Shown one piece after another: positions 34,510 through 42,333 of a stretch of DNA of 64,000 nt (position 1 is its first letter; each line of letters opens with the position of its first letter). The notes under the pieces were generated by a model. It had not been told where the DNA came from and did not search any database. It was given only the letters and a program-made list of their open reading frames with translations. Source of the DNA: Porphyrobacter sp. GA68 (GTDB taxonomy: Bacteria; Pseudomonadota; Alphaproteobacteria; Sphingomonadales; Sphingomonadaceae); contig NZ_JAKQYJ010000001.1 in assembly GCF_022605525.1 (NCBI RefSeq), positions 1,411,501 through 1,475,500 of the forward strand, given 5' to 3'. The position numbers and the translations under genes are program-made.

Positions 34510-34989
34510 ATGCGCCAACAGATAATCCACCGCAGAATTAACCCCGCCGCCTTGGGCCCGCGCCGTGAAAGCGGCAGGCAAAAGGGGCGGACCGTCGCCG
34601 TGAACGTGGCCGAGTCACCCCTCAGCTGGCTGCATGCGCGCGGCCACCTCAACGACCGGCTATATGCCGCCGGAGAGCAGCTGCGGGCCGACTGGGAGCG
34701 CGCGCAGCTCAGCCCGTCGGTTACGATGCGCTGGGATCCGGTGCGGATAAAGGGCGGCCCTGACGCAGGATTGTCTCCGACGGAGCGGCAGATGGCTGCG
34801 AAAGAGCGGTTCGACGGCGCCCTGGCTGCGGCGGGCAACGGGCTGTCGGATATCCTGTGGCGCGTGGTCTGCGCGGGCGAGGGGCTGCCGGACGCGGAAC
34901 GTGCCCTGGAATGGCCGGCGCGCAGCGGCAAGCTGGTACTCCGCCTGGCGCTGGACCGGGTCGCGGATTTCTACCGGGTGCCGGGCTGA
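34510..34989 (+). CDS. DUF6456 protein, GTA-activator-like (GafA/GafZ C-terminal type)
   Basis: 159 residues with AAAAGGAA before the ATG. A basic N-terminus (1-30, rich in Arg) is followed by the DUF6456 pattern: SWLHARGHLNDRLYAAGEQL, RADWERAQLSPSV, LSDILWRVVCAGEGLPDAER and WPARSGKLVLRLALDRVADFY. This domain forms the C-terminal half of Rhodobacter GafA and is related to Caulobacter GafZ, which activate gene transfer agent transcription through RNA polymerase. Here it is a stand-alone protein without an N-terminal DNA-binding half. The divergent XRE gene and two shared operators suggest tight repression. Family match is from pattern recognition; role is inference. Confidence 0.75.
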   Translation: MRQQIIHRRINPAALGPRRESGRQKGRTVAVNVAESPLSWLHARGHLNDRLYAAGEQLRADWERAQLSPSVTMRWDPVRIKGGPDAGLSPTERQMAAKERFDGALAAAGNGLSDILWRVVCAGEGLPDAERALEWPARSGKLVLRLALDRVADFYRVPG

Positions 34990-35027
34990 TGAGTGTCCTC
35001 TGGACAGTGTAACACGCGGTCCATGTC

Positions 35028-35603
35028 TCAGTTGATCCAGGCGGCGACGGCTTGCCGCAACGCCGGCGGCACCTCCGCCGCAAACCACGGATTGGCTCGC
35101 ATGAACAGAGTGGATCGCCAGGATGGGTGGGGCAGCGGGAATAGGGGAGCGAATGCCGCGTGGCACCGTACGCGCTGCGCCAGGGTCCACCCCTTCGTTT
35201 GCGGCAGATAGCGGGCTTGCGCATAGGTGCCCACAAGCAGTGTCAGCCGTTCGGAAGGCAGGGTGGAGAGCACCCGGTCATGCCACAGGGCCGCGCATTC
35301 CCGGCGCGGCGGGAGGTCACCGCTGGTGCCTTTGCCGGGGTAGCAGAAGCCCATCGGCACGATCGCGACCAGGGCGGGGTCGTGCAGCTGTTGCAGCGAA
35401 AGGCCAGTCCATTCGCGCAGCCTCAGCCCGCTGCGATCATCCCATGGGACGCCGCTGGCATGAACCCTTGATCCCGGCGCCTGACCGATGATGAGGATGC
35501 GGGAGGTGGCGGAGACCTGGATCACGGGGCGAGGGCCGTGCGGCAGATGTGCAGCGCAGGCGGTGCAGCCGCGCACCTCCTGCGCCAGAGCGGCGATCGT
35601 CAC
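35028..35603 (-). CDS. uracil-DNA glycosylase family protein
   Basis: 191 residues of the UDG-like fold related to family 4/5 enzymes. It has the N-terminal CTACAAHLPHGPRPV segment, IIGQAPGSRVHASGVPWDD (motif I equivalent) and FPLPHPSWRS (motif II-like HPS). The Fe-S cysteine set of UdgA-type enzymes is not evident: only CTAC and isolated Cys remain. Substrate and activity are therefore uncertain. The start overlaps the stop of the upstream ABC-F gene by 4 nt, implying coupling. Confidence 0.8.
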   Translation of the reverse strand: MTIAALAQEVRGCTACAAHLPHGPRPVIQVSATSRILIIGQAPGSRVHASGVPWDDRSGLRLREWTGLSLQQLHDPALVAIVPMGFCYPGKGTSGDLPPRRECAALWHDRVLSTLPSERLTLLVGTYAQARYLPQTKGWTLAQRVRCHAAFAPLFPLPHPSWRSTLFMRANPWFAAEVPPALRQAVAAWIN

Positions 35604-37429
35604 GCGCCGACCGTCGCCTCGACCTGTTCGGCGAGCAGCAGCCAGCGTTCCTCGGCTGCATCCTTCTCCGCCCGGGCGTTGGCAATACCCTGACTGATGT
35701 TGGCGAACTTCTGCGGATCGGCAGTGTAGAGATCGGGGTCGGCCAGGATCGCCTCCCCCCGCTGGATCGCCGCCTCCAGTTCCTCGATTCGGGCGGGCAG
35801 CAGGTCGTAATCGCGCTGGTCCTTGTACGACAGCTTACGCGGCCCATCGCGCTGACGTGCGGGCGCAGGTGCCGCGGTCGCGGGCTCTCCGGCATCCGGC
35901 TCGCGTCTGGTTCCTCGGGCCTGCTGCGCGGATGAGGAGCCGCGTTTTGCCAGCCAGTCTTCATAGCCACCGGCAACCACGTCCACCTTTCCGGTTCCAT
36001 CCAGCCCCAGCGTGAGCGTTACCGTGCGGTCGAGGAAGTCGCGGTCATGGCTGACGATCAGCACGGTGCCATCGTAATCGGCGATCACTTCCTGCAGCAG
36101 GTCAAGCGTTTCCAGATCGAGGTCGTTCGTCGGCTCGTCCAGCACCAGGAGGTTCGACACCCGCGCGAACTCACGCGCCAGCAGCAGGCGGCTGCGTTCG
36201 CCGCCCGACAGGATGCCGACCTTCGTGTCGACCAAGGCGGGATCGAACAGGAAGTCTTTCAGATAAGCCTGCACATGTTTGCGATTGCCCCGCACATCCA
36301 GCCAGTCACCGCCTTCGGCCAGCACGTCGCGAACCGTCTTGTCGGGCGATAGCAGTCGCCGCTGCTGGTCGATCATCACGCCCGACAGTGTCTTTGCGAG
36401 CTTCACGGTGCCGCTGTCCGGCTGCAGCTCTCCGGTCAGCATCTTCAGGAGGGTCGTCTTGCCCGCACCGTTGGCGCCCACAATGCCGATCCGGTCGCCA
36501 CGCTGGATGCGCACGGAAAACGGCTTGATGATGGTGCGGCCGGCATAGCTCTTGCTGATACCCTCCGCCACGATCACCGACTTGGAACGGAAATCCTCGT
36601 CATTCGCCAGCTTGAGCTTGGCCGTGCCCGCCGCAGATCCGGCGATCATCGCTGCACGCGCGGCGCGCATCTGCCACAGCTTTTCCAGGCGGCCCTGATT
36701 GCGTTTGCGTCGGGCGGTGACGCCGCGCTCAAGCCAGTGCGCTTCCAGCTTGAGCCGCGCGTCCAGCCGTTCGGCGGCGCGGGCTTCTTCGGCATAGACC
36801 TGTTCTTCCCACGCCTCGTAGCCTCCGAAGCCGACTTCCTTGCGCCGCAAACGGCCCCGGTCCAGCCACAGGGTCGCGCTGGTCAGCCGTTTCAGGAAAG
36901 TCCGGTCGTGACTGATGACCAGAAACGCCCCGGTGTAGCGCGACAGCCAGTCCTCCAGCCATTCAATAGCAGCGAGGTCGAGGTGATTGGTCGGCTCGTC
37001 CATCAGCAGAAGATCGGGCGCCTGGGCCAGCGCCCGGGCAATCGCTGCCCGCCGCCGCTCGCCCCCGCTGGCGCCCTTTGTTGCAGTGGTCATGGCAATA
37101 CCAAGCTGCCCCGCGATCGCTTCCACTTCGTGCTCTGCGGGCGGGTGGGGCCCGGACCGGGCAAAATCCATCAACGTGGCAAAGGGTGTCAGGTCCGGTT
37201 CCTGTTCAAGCAGGACGATCCGGGTGCCGGGCTTGACCTTGCGGAGGCCCCGGTCGGCCTCGATCTGCTCATCGATGAGCTTGAACAGGGTGGTCTTGCC
37301 CGCGCCGTTGCGGCCGATGAGCGCGAGACGATCCCGCGGGCCGATGTGGAGGTCAAGTCCTTCGAACAGCCACCGGCCGCCCTGCTGCAGGCCGAGGTTC
37401 TCCCAGGACAAAATTGGTGGTTGCGCCAT
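35600..37429 (-). CDS. ABC-F ATPase, Uup type
   Basis: 609 residues. Tandem ABC domains carry Walker A GRNGAGKTT and GANGAGKTT, signature ASGGERRR and LSGGERSR, and Walker B LLMDEPTNHLD and LVLDEPTNDLD. A basic linker (RRKRNQGRLEKLWQMR) and a C-terminal DNA-binding-type coiled coil (about 540-605, LPARIEELEAAIQRGE) mark it as Uup rather than EttA. Uup proteins are linked to ribosome function and to suppression of precise transposon excision. ATG 37429 gives the family N-terminus; upstream ATG 37447 adds six residues. It is coupled to the UDG-family gene. Confidence 0.88.
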   Translation of the reverse strand: MAQPPILSWENLGLQQGGRWLFEGLDLHIGPRDRLALIGRNGAGKTTLFKLIDEQIEADRGLRKVKPGTRIVLLEQEPDLTPFATLMDFARSGPHPPAEHEVEAIAGQLGIAMTTATKGASGGERRRAAIARALAQAPDLLLMDEPTNHLDLAAIEWLEDWLSRYTGAFLVISHDRTFLKRLTSATLWLDRGRLRRKEVGFGGYEAWEEQVYAEEARAAERLDARLKLEAHWLERGVTARRKRNQGRLEKLWQMRAARAAMIAGSAAGTAKLKLANDEDFRSKSVIVAEGISKSYAGRTIIKPFSVRIQRGDRIGIVGANGAGKTTLLKMLTGELQPDSGTVKLAKTLSGVMIDQQRRLLSPDKTVRDVLAEGGDWLDVRGNRKHVQAYLKDFLFDPALVDTKVGILSGGERSRLLLAREFARVSNLLVLDEPTNDLDLETLDLLQEVIADYDGTVLIVSHDRDFLDRTVTLTLGLDGTGKVDVVAGGYEDWLAKRGSSSAQQARGTRREPDAGEPATAAPAPARQRDGPRKLSYKDQRDYDLLPARIEELEAAIQRGEAILADPDLYTADPQKFANISQGIANARAEKDAAEERWLLLAEQVEATVGA

Positions 37430-37529
37430 GCCGGGCAGGTAAGTCATGGTGGCCGACGGGGCAACCTTGGTTCACCGGCCGCTAAGCAGCTTGGCGGCAT
37501 GGACCAAGGATCAACAGCGGAGTTCATCC

Positions 37530-38258
37530 ATGATCAAGAAAACTGCATACAGTGCGGCGCTTGCCGCTGCGATGACTTTGTGCGCGGGGGCTGCTGCGGC
37601 GGCGGACGTGAAGCTCGTCGCGCAGAACCCGCTGGTTGAACTGAGTGTTTTTGAAGAGGTTGAGGCAAAGCCGGACACCGTCACGATTGGCGCGGGGGTC
37701 GTGACCGACGCGCCGACCGCGGTGGAGGCGCTGCGGCAGAATTCGGCAGCGATGCAGCGGGTGATCGACCGGATCAAGGCCGCCGGTGTGGCGGAGCGCG
37801 ACATCCAGACCACGGGCCTCAACCTCAGCGCGCGGTACGACTACGACAATCAGCAGCGCCGGCAGATCTTCCTGGGTTATCAGGCGCGCAACACCGTCTC
37901 GGTCAAGTTCCGCGACGTACAGCGTGCCGGACCCATTCTGGACGCTCTGGTTGCGGCAGGGGCGAACGATGTGAACGGCCCGTCGTTCTCAATCGAAAAT
38001 GACGAGCAGTACAAGGCGACCGCACGCCGCAACGCCTTGCAGAAGGCGCAGCGGCAGGCTGAGGAATATGCGCGGGCAGCCGGCTATACCGGCGTAAGGC
38101 TGCTGTTGGTGAACGAGGCGCTGCACGGCCGAGCACGGGCGGAGAGCGGCGCCATAATGGTTACTGCGGCGCGGATGGATGCGGCCGCGCCGCCGGTTGA
38201 ACCGGGGGTGATAGGCACCGGGGTGCAGATCAACGTAACATACGAGATGGTGCGGTAA
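37530..38258 (+). CDS. SIMPL domain (DUF541) periplasmic protein
   Basis: 242 residues. A signal peptide (about 1-26, ending GAAAAA) precedes a SIMPL domain with VFEEVEAKPDTVTIGAGV, GVAERDIQTTGLNLSARYDY and a C-terminal QINVTYEMVR. The family forms periplasmic or extracytoplasmic oligomers of uncertain function, associated in some bacteria with oxidative-stress tolerance. It stands alone, divergent from the Uup gene across a 100-bp gap. Confidence 0.87.
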   Translation: MIKKTAYSAALAAAMTLCAGAAAAADVKLVAQNPLVELSVFEEVEAKPDTVTIGAGVVTDAPTAVEALRQNSAAMQRVIDRIKAAGVAERDIQTTGLNLSARYDYDNQQRRQIFLGYQARNTVSVKFRDVQRAGPILDALVAAGANDVNGPSFSIENDEQYKATARRNALQKAQRQAEEYARAAGYTGVRLLLVNEALHGRARAESGAIMVTAARMDAAAPPVEPGVIGTGVQINVTYEMVR

Positions 38259-38311
38259 CCCGCGGTTTATTCACAGCCTATTCAAAGCCGGGTCTGCAAT
38301 ACCGCCGCGTC

Positions 38312-38620
38312 ATGAAGATCAAAACACTAGCCTTCCTAACGCTGCTCGTGACAGCCACGGCCGCTCCTGCGGTTGCGGAAACGCAGCCGCAGCGGTTGAA
38401 CGAGCAGGGCGAGGCCCGGCGCGAGTCGCAGGCCGGCAACATCATGAAGTCTCGCGAGATCGAGGCGCGGGTGCTGCCGACCATGCGGGATCACAAGTAC
38501 CTCGGCTTCGAATACGATCCGCAGGCGATGGCCTATCGGCTGAAGTTCATCCGCGACGGGCGGGTCAGTTTCGTCGATGTCGACGCACGGACGGGACGTG
38601 TCCTGCGCCGCTCCAACTGA
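38312..38620 (+). CDS. small exported PepSY-like protein
   Basis: 102 residues with a Sec signal peptide (1-22, ending APAVAE). A helical region NEQGEARRESQAGNIMKSREIEA (split) is followed by a PepSY-like beta unit YLGFEYDPQAMAYRLKFI and VDVDARTGRVLRRSN, the typical C-terminal V-D-x-x-T-G pattern. It is placed 92 bp before the two-component pair and on the same strand, as is common for PepSY proteins near PhoPQ-like systems, where they may modulate the sensor. Confidence 0.8.
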   Translation: MKIKTLAFLTLLVTATAAPAVAETQPQRLNEQGEARRESQAGNIMKSREIEARVLPTMRDHKYLGFEYDPQAMAYRLKFIRDGRVSFVDVDARTGRVLRRSN

Positions 38621-38712
38621 AACCTTCGTTCATGTTGACGCATTGACCCTCGTGCGACACATCGCTGGCTTGAACAGCGCAACATGAACACACAGGAAGG
38701 GGCGGGCAAACC

Positions 38713-39390
38713 ATGCGCATACTGATCGTCGAGGATGAGCCGACGCTTGGCAATCAGCTCAAGACGACGCTGGAACAGACGGGCTATGCCGTAGACCTGT
38801 CCACCGACGGAGAAGATGGGCATTTCCTCGGCTCCACGGAAGAATACGACGCAGTCATCCTTGATCTGGGCCTGCCGGAAATCGACGGGCTTACGGTTCT
38901 GGGCATGTGGCGCAGGGAAGGGCGCAAATTCCCCGTGCTGGTGCTTACGGCCCGCGACAGCTGGTCGGACAAGGTCGCCGGTCTTGACGCCGGCGCCGAC
39001 GACTATCTCGCCAAGCCGTTCCAGACAGAGGAACTGATCGCCAGACTGCGGGCGCTGATCCGCCGCGCATCGGGCAACACGTCGGCTGAACTGATCGCTG
39101 GCGATGTCCGCCTGGACACCCGGTCCGGCCGGGTGACCTTGCAAGGTGAGCCGGTGAAGCTGACTGCGCAGGAATACAAGCTGCTATCCTACCTCATGCA
39201 CCACAAGGGCAAGGTGGTCAGCCGAACCGAACTGATAGAGCACATCTACGATCAGGATTTCGACCGCGACTCCAACACCATAGAAGTGTTCGTCACCCGC
39301 ATCCGCAAGAAGCTAGGTGCGGATGTGATTTCCACCATTCGCGGCCTTGGTTACAGCCTTGATGACCCTGCGGAGCCGCGCCGCGCATGA
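38713..39390 (+). CDS. OmpR/PhoP-family response regulator
   Basis: 225 residues. The receiver domain has Glu7/Asp8 acidic pocket residues, phospho-acceptor Asp51 (VILDLGLPEIDG) and Lys101 (DYLAKPF). The C-terminal winged-helix DNA-binding domain (about 125-220) contains LTAQEYKLLSYLMHHKGKVVS (recognition region around RTELIEHIYDQ) and the FVTRIRKKLG signature. It is paired with the kinase 46 bp downstream. Closest in style to PhoP/QseB/PmrA regulators. Confidence 0.92.
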   Translation: MRILIVEDEPTLGNQLKTTLEQTGYAVDLSTDGEDGHFLGSTEEYDAVILDLGLPEIDGLTVLGMWRREGRKFPVLVLTARDSWSDKVAGLDAGADDYLAKPFQTEELIARLRALIRRASGNTSAELIAGDVRLDTRSGRVTLQGEPVKLTAQEYKLLSYLMHHKGKVVSRTELIEHIYDQDFDRDSNTIEVFVTRIRKKLGADVISTIRGLGYSLDDPAEPRRA

Positions 39391-39436
39391 GCGAAGCGCG
39401 CCGCCGTGAGGTTCGGCGGCAGGGTACTCACCGAAG

Positions 39437-40852
39437 ATGACCGAGCAAAGTCCGTCCATCAGCGTCACCCCGGCGCCAGGAAAGCGGAGCCTGGCCTATC
39501 GCATGATGGTCATTTCCGCTGCGTGGATCAGCGTGCTGCTGCTGGGCGGCGGGTTCGCGCTCAATCGGACGATCACGAACCTGATCGAAAGCAATTTCGA
39601 CAGCCAGCTCGAATATATCATGACCGCCATGATCGCTTCGGCAGAGCTGTTTCCCGACGGCGAAGTGTACTTCAACCGTGCGTTGGGGGATCAACGCTTC
39701 CTCGAGCCGAATTCGGGTCTGTACTGGCAAATCAGCGGTGCAGGGTATGACACCTACCCGTCTCGCAGTCTGTGGGACCGCACGCTGCGGGGTGAATCGA
39801 CGTTGTCGGACGAGGCGCTGCACATCTACGACAGCAATCAGTTTCCCGGAGAGCCGCTGCGGGTGGCGGAGCGCACCATCGTTCTGCCAGACAGCGACAC
39901 CAAGTGGGAATTCCTGGTCGCGCAAAGGCGCACAGAACTCGATCAGCAGATCGCCGAGATCAGGCTGATCCTCATCTGGAGCTTCGCCGCACTGGGTCTG
40001 GGGCTGTTCATCATGGCGATGCTGCAGAACTATTACGGTCTGCGCCCTTTGCGCCGGGTTCGGGCGGCGATCCAGAACCTGCGCACCACCGGCGCGAACC
40101 GCATCGTTGAACCCCTGCCGCTGGAGGTGCAACCGCTGGTGGAGGAACTGAACGCCCTCCTTTCCCATGCCGAACGGCAAGCGGAGGAGGCGCGAACCCA
40201 CGCCGGTAACCTCGCCCATGCGCTCAAGACGCCGCTTACCGTCATCAACAACGCCGCAACTGCCAGAGCGCCCGATCTCGCCACCACAGTGGTTCGGGAG
40301 GCGCGCACCATGCGCCGTCATGTCGACCACCATCTTGCCCGCGCCCGCGCCGTGGGCCGCCGCGCTGTCGGCCATGCCCGAACCCCGGTGCGTGACAGCG
40401 CGGAAGCTGTGCGCCGCGCTGTCGAGCGGCTTTATCCGGAAGTCCGTTTTGACATCGCTGGCGGGCGCGATGCCCATGTTGCCATCGAACGGCAGGATCT
40501 TGACGAGATACTCGGCAACCTGATCGAAAACGCGGCCAAGTATGGCGGGGGCAGTGTGTTCGTCACGATCGATGCCGAGCGGGAGGACGATCCGGCAAAC
40601 AGCGCGCGGTTCTGCGTGATATGGGTAGAGGACGATGGGCGCGGCATCCCGGTGGATCAGCGGGAAAAGCTGTTCGACCGCGGAGCAAGGCTGGACACCG
40701 ACAAGCCGGGAACGGGTCTCGGTCTTGCCATCGTGCGCGATGTGGCGGAAATTTACGGCGGCAACGTCACGCTCGGTGAAAGCGAGGATCTGGGCGGACT
40801 GCTCGTCCGGCTCACCCTGCCGCGTTCAGGCCGCGCTGCGGCCGATGAATGA
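39437..40852 (+). CDS. PhoQ-like sensor histidine kinase
   Basis: 471 residues. TM1 (about 22-45), periplasmic sensor (46-172) and TM2 (about 174-197), then a HAMP-like linker. The H-box is LAHALKTPLTVI with His261, N-box NLIENAAKYG (Asn365), G1 EDDGRGIP and G2 GTGLGL, all intact. The HALKTPL variant is typical of the PhoQ branch. The periplasmic domain is acidic enough to be a metal or cationic peptide sensor, but the signal is unknown. With the preceding PepSY-like gene and the regulator it forms one probable operon. Confidence 0.92.
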   Translation: MTEQSPSISVTPAPGKRSLAYRMMVISAAWISVLLLGGGFALNRTITNLIESNFDSQLEYIMTAMIASAELFPDGEVYFNRALGDQRFLEPNSGLYWQISGAGYDTYPSRSLWDRTLRGESTLSDEALHIYDSNQFPGEPLRVAERTIVLPDSDTKWEFLVAQRRTELDQQIAEIRLILIWSFAALGLGLFIMAMLQNYYGLRPLRRVRAAIQNLRTTGANRIVEPLPLEVQPLVEELNALLSHAERQAEEARTHAGNLAHALKTPLTVINNAATARAPDLATTVVREARTMRRHVDHHLARARAVGRRAVGHARTPVRDSAEAVRRAVERLYPEVRFDIAGGRDAHVAIERQDLDEILGNLIENAAKYGGGSVFVTIDAEREDDPANSARFCVIWVEDDGRGIPVDQREKLFDRGARLDTDKPGTGLGLAIVRDVAEIYGGNVTLGESEDLGGLLVRLTLPRSGRAAADE

Positions 40853-40896
40853 AGCGGGAGCGTGATGCAGCCCGCTTCATTAGCAACGTCTAAAGG

Positions 40897-41100
40897 TCAG
40901 GGGCTGACGGCGGTATCGTCGTCGTTGCCAGTGGTGGCGAAGATTGCCACCGCGATTGCGGCGAGGGCGAAAGCCACGGCAGCCGTGGAAGCCTCGATGC
41001 CGTTTTCCCCGACCACCGGAGCGCTGTCGCGCGAAACCTGGGCCACGATGGGCGTTGCGACCAGTCCGGCAGCAGCCAGACCCAAAATGAACTTACGCAA
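40897..41100 (-). CDS. small membrane protein with signal-like N-terminus (TTG start)
   Basis: 67 residues. A hydrophobic N-terminal segment ending ATPIVAQ is followed by a polar stretch and a second hydrophobic helix (STAAVAFALAAIAVAIFATTG), then an acidic tail GNDDDTAVSP. AGGGAG at 41115-41110 lies 9 nt before TTG 41100, and no ATG or GTG is in frame, which supports the TTG start. The family is not recognised; similar short signal-plus-helix proteins occur in Sphingomonadales. It is convergent with the PhoQ-like kinase. Confidence 0.65.
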   Translation of the reverse strand: MRKFILGLAAAGLVATPIVAQVSRDSAPVVGENGIEASTAAVAFALAAIAVAIFATTGNDDDTAVSP

Positions 41101-41293
41101 GATGTTATACTCCCTGTGCCAACAAGCCGCTCTTCCAGCAGCAGGCGAGCAAAAGTAATCGCATCCCCCATCAAGAGCAACAGCCAAGGAGACGGGATGG
41201 CGGTTTGCTGCGGGGCGGCGCAGTTTTGCCACAGTGGCTTTCCGCTTCGCGGCTTGCCTCCGGCTCCGATAGGCCCCATGTGCGACCCGAATA

Positions 41294-42304
41294 ATGACCG
41301 CGCAGATCCTCCCCCTGACGGCCCGGCAGCCGAGCCTCGAACCGATGCTGTCGCTGATCGCCTCCGACATGAACGCGGTGAACACCGTGATCCTGGACCG
41401 GATGGAAAGCCAGATCCCCCTGATCCCCCGCCTCGCCGGGCATCTGATCGCAGGCGGGGGCAAGCGGCTTCGCCCGATGCTGACGCTGGCGGGGGCGGCG
41501 CTGGTCGGCTATTCCGGAACGCGACAGCACCGGCTCGCCGCGGCGGTCGAGTTCATCCATACCGCAACGCTGCTCCACGACGACGTCGTGGATGGGTCGG
41601 AATTGCGGCGCGGCAAGGCGGCGGCAAACATTATCTTTGGCAACCCCGCAACCGTTCTGGTCGGTGACTTCCTGTTCTCCCGCGCGTTTGAACTGATGGT
41701 GGAGGATGGCAGTTTGCGCGTCCTCAAGATCCTGTCCAATGCCAGCGCCGTGATCGCCGAAGGCGAGGTCGATCAGCTGACTGCGCAGCGGCAGGTCGAA
41801 ACGAGTGAAGAGCGCTACCTTTCGATCATCGGGTCAAAGACGGCCGCGCTGTTTGCCGCCGCCAGCCGCATCGCTGCCGTAGTCGCCGAATGCGAGGAAC
41901 GGTTCGAGCAGGCGCTGGATGATTACGGCCGTAACCTTGGTGTCGCATTCCAGCTGATTGACGATGCGCTCGATTACGACGCCAAGGCGGCGGATATGGG
42001 GAAGGAGCAAGGGGACGATTTCCGCGAAGGAAAGATGACCCTGCCGGTGATCCTTGCCTACGCCCGCGGGTCGGAGGAGGAGCGCAGCTTCTGGCGCAAG
42101 GCAGTGGCAGGGCACGCCAGCGACGCGTCTGATCTCGCCCGCGCAGTCCGCTTGGTGAACAGCACCGGCGCGCTGCAGGCAACCCGCGACCGGGCGCGCC
42201 ACTTTGCCGAACGGGCGATTGATGCCTTGTCCGTGTTCCCGCCCAGCAAGGCGCGAGAAGCCATGACCGAAGCAGCGCAGTTCGCCGTGGCGCGGGGGTA
42301 CTAA
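41294..42304 (+). CDS. ispB: polyprenyl (octa-/decaprenyl) diphosphate synthase
   Basis: 336 residues, trans-prenyltransferase family. GGGKRLRPML, first Asp-rich motif LLHDDVVD (Asp96-Asp100), GDFLFSRAFELM, and second Asp-rich motif QLIDDALDYD. It condenses IPP units onto an allylic primer to make the quinone side chain used by UbiA. Chain length (eight to ten) cannot be read off with certainty; alphaproteobacteria often make Q-10. The 193 bp upstream hold divergent promoters. Confidence 0.9.
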   Translation: MTAQILPLTARQPSLEPMLSLIASDMNAVNTVILDRMESQIPLIPRLAGHLIAGGGKRLRPMLTLAGAALVGYSGTRQHRLAAAVEFIHTATLLHDDVVDGSELRRGKAAANIIFGNPATVLVGDFLFSRAFELMVEDGSLRVLKILSNASAVIAEGEVDQLTAQRQVETSEERYLSIIGSKTAALFAAASRIAAVVAECEERFEQALDDYGRNLGVAFQLIDDALDYDAKAADMGKEQGDDFREGKMTLPVILAYARGSEEERSFWRKAVAGHASDASDLARAVRLVNSTGALQATRDRARHFAERAIDALSVFPPSKAREAMTEAAQFAVARGY

Positions 42305-42333
42305 ACCCCAGCCAGAGCCGTGCGGAGCCAGCC

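Noticed and set aside
27636-34989. A remnant prophage spanning the holin to the DUF6456 gene
   Set aside because: The intervening genes (TonB receptor, yajC-secD-secF, YnfA-type) are chromosomal core genes; no attachment-site repeats were noticed beside the tRNA-Pro(GGG) gene.
41197-41667. ATG with AAGGAG upstream of ispB
   Set aside because: The frame runs into ispB out of phase and encodes a Pro/Arg-rich sequence without family; probably a chance ribosome site.
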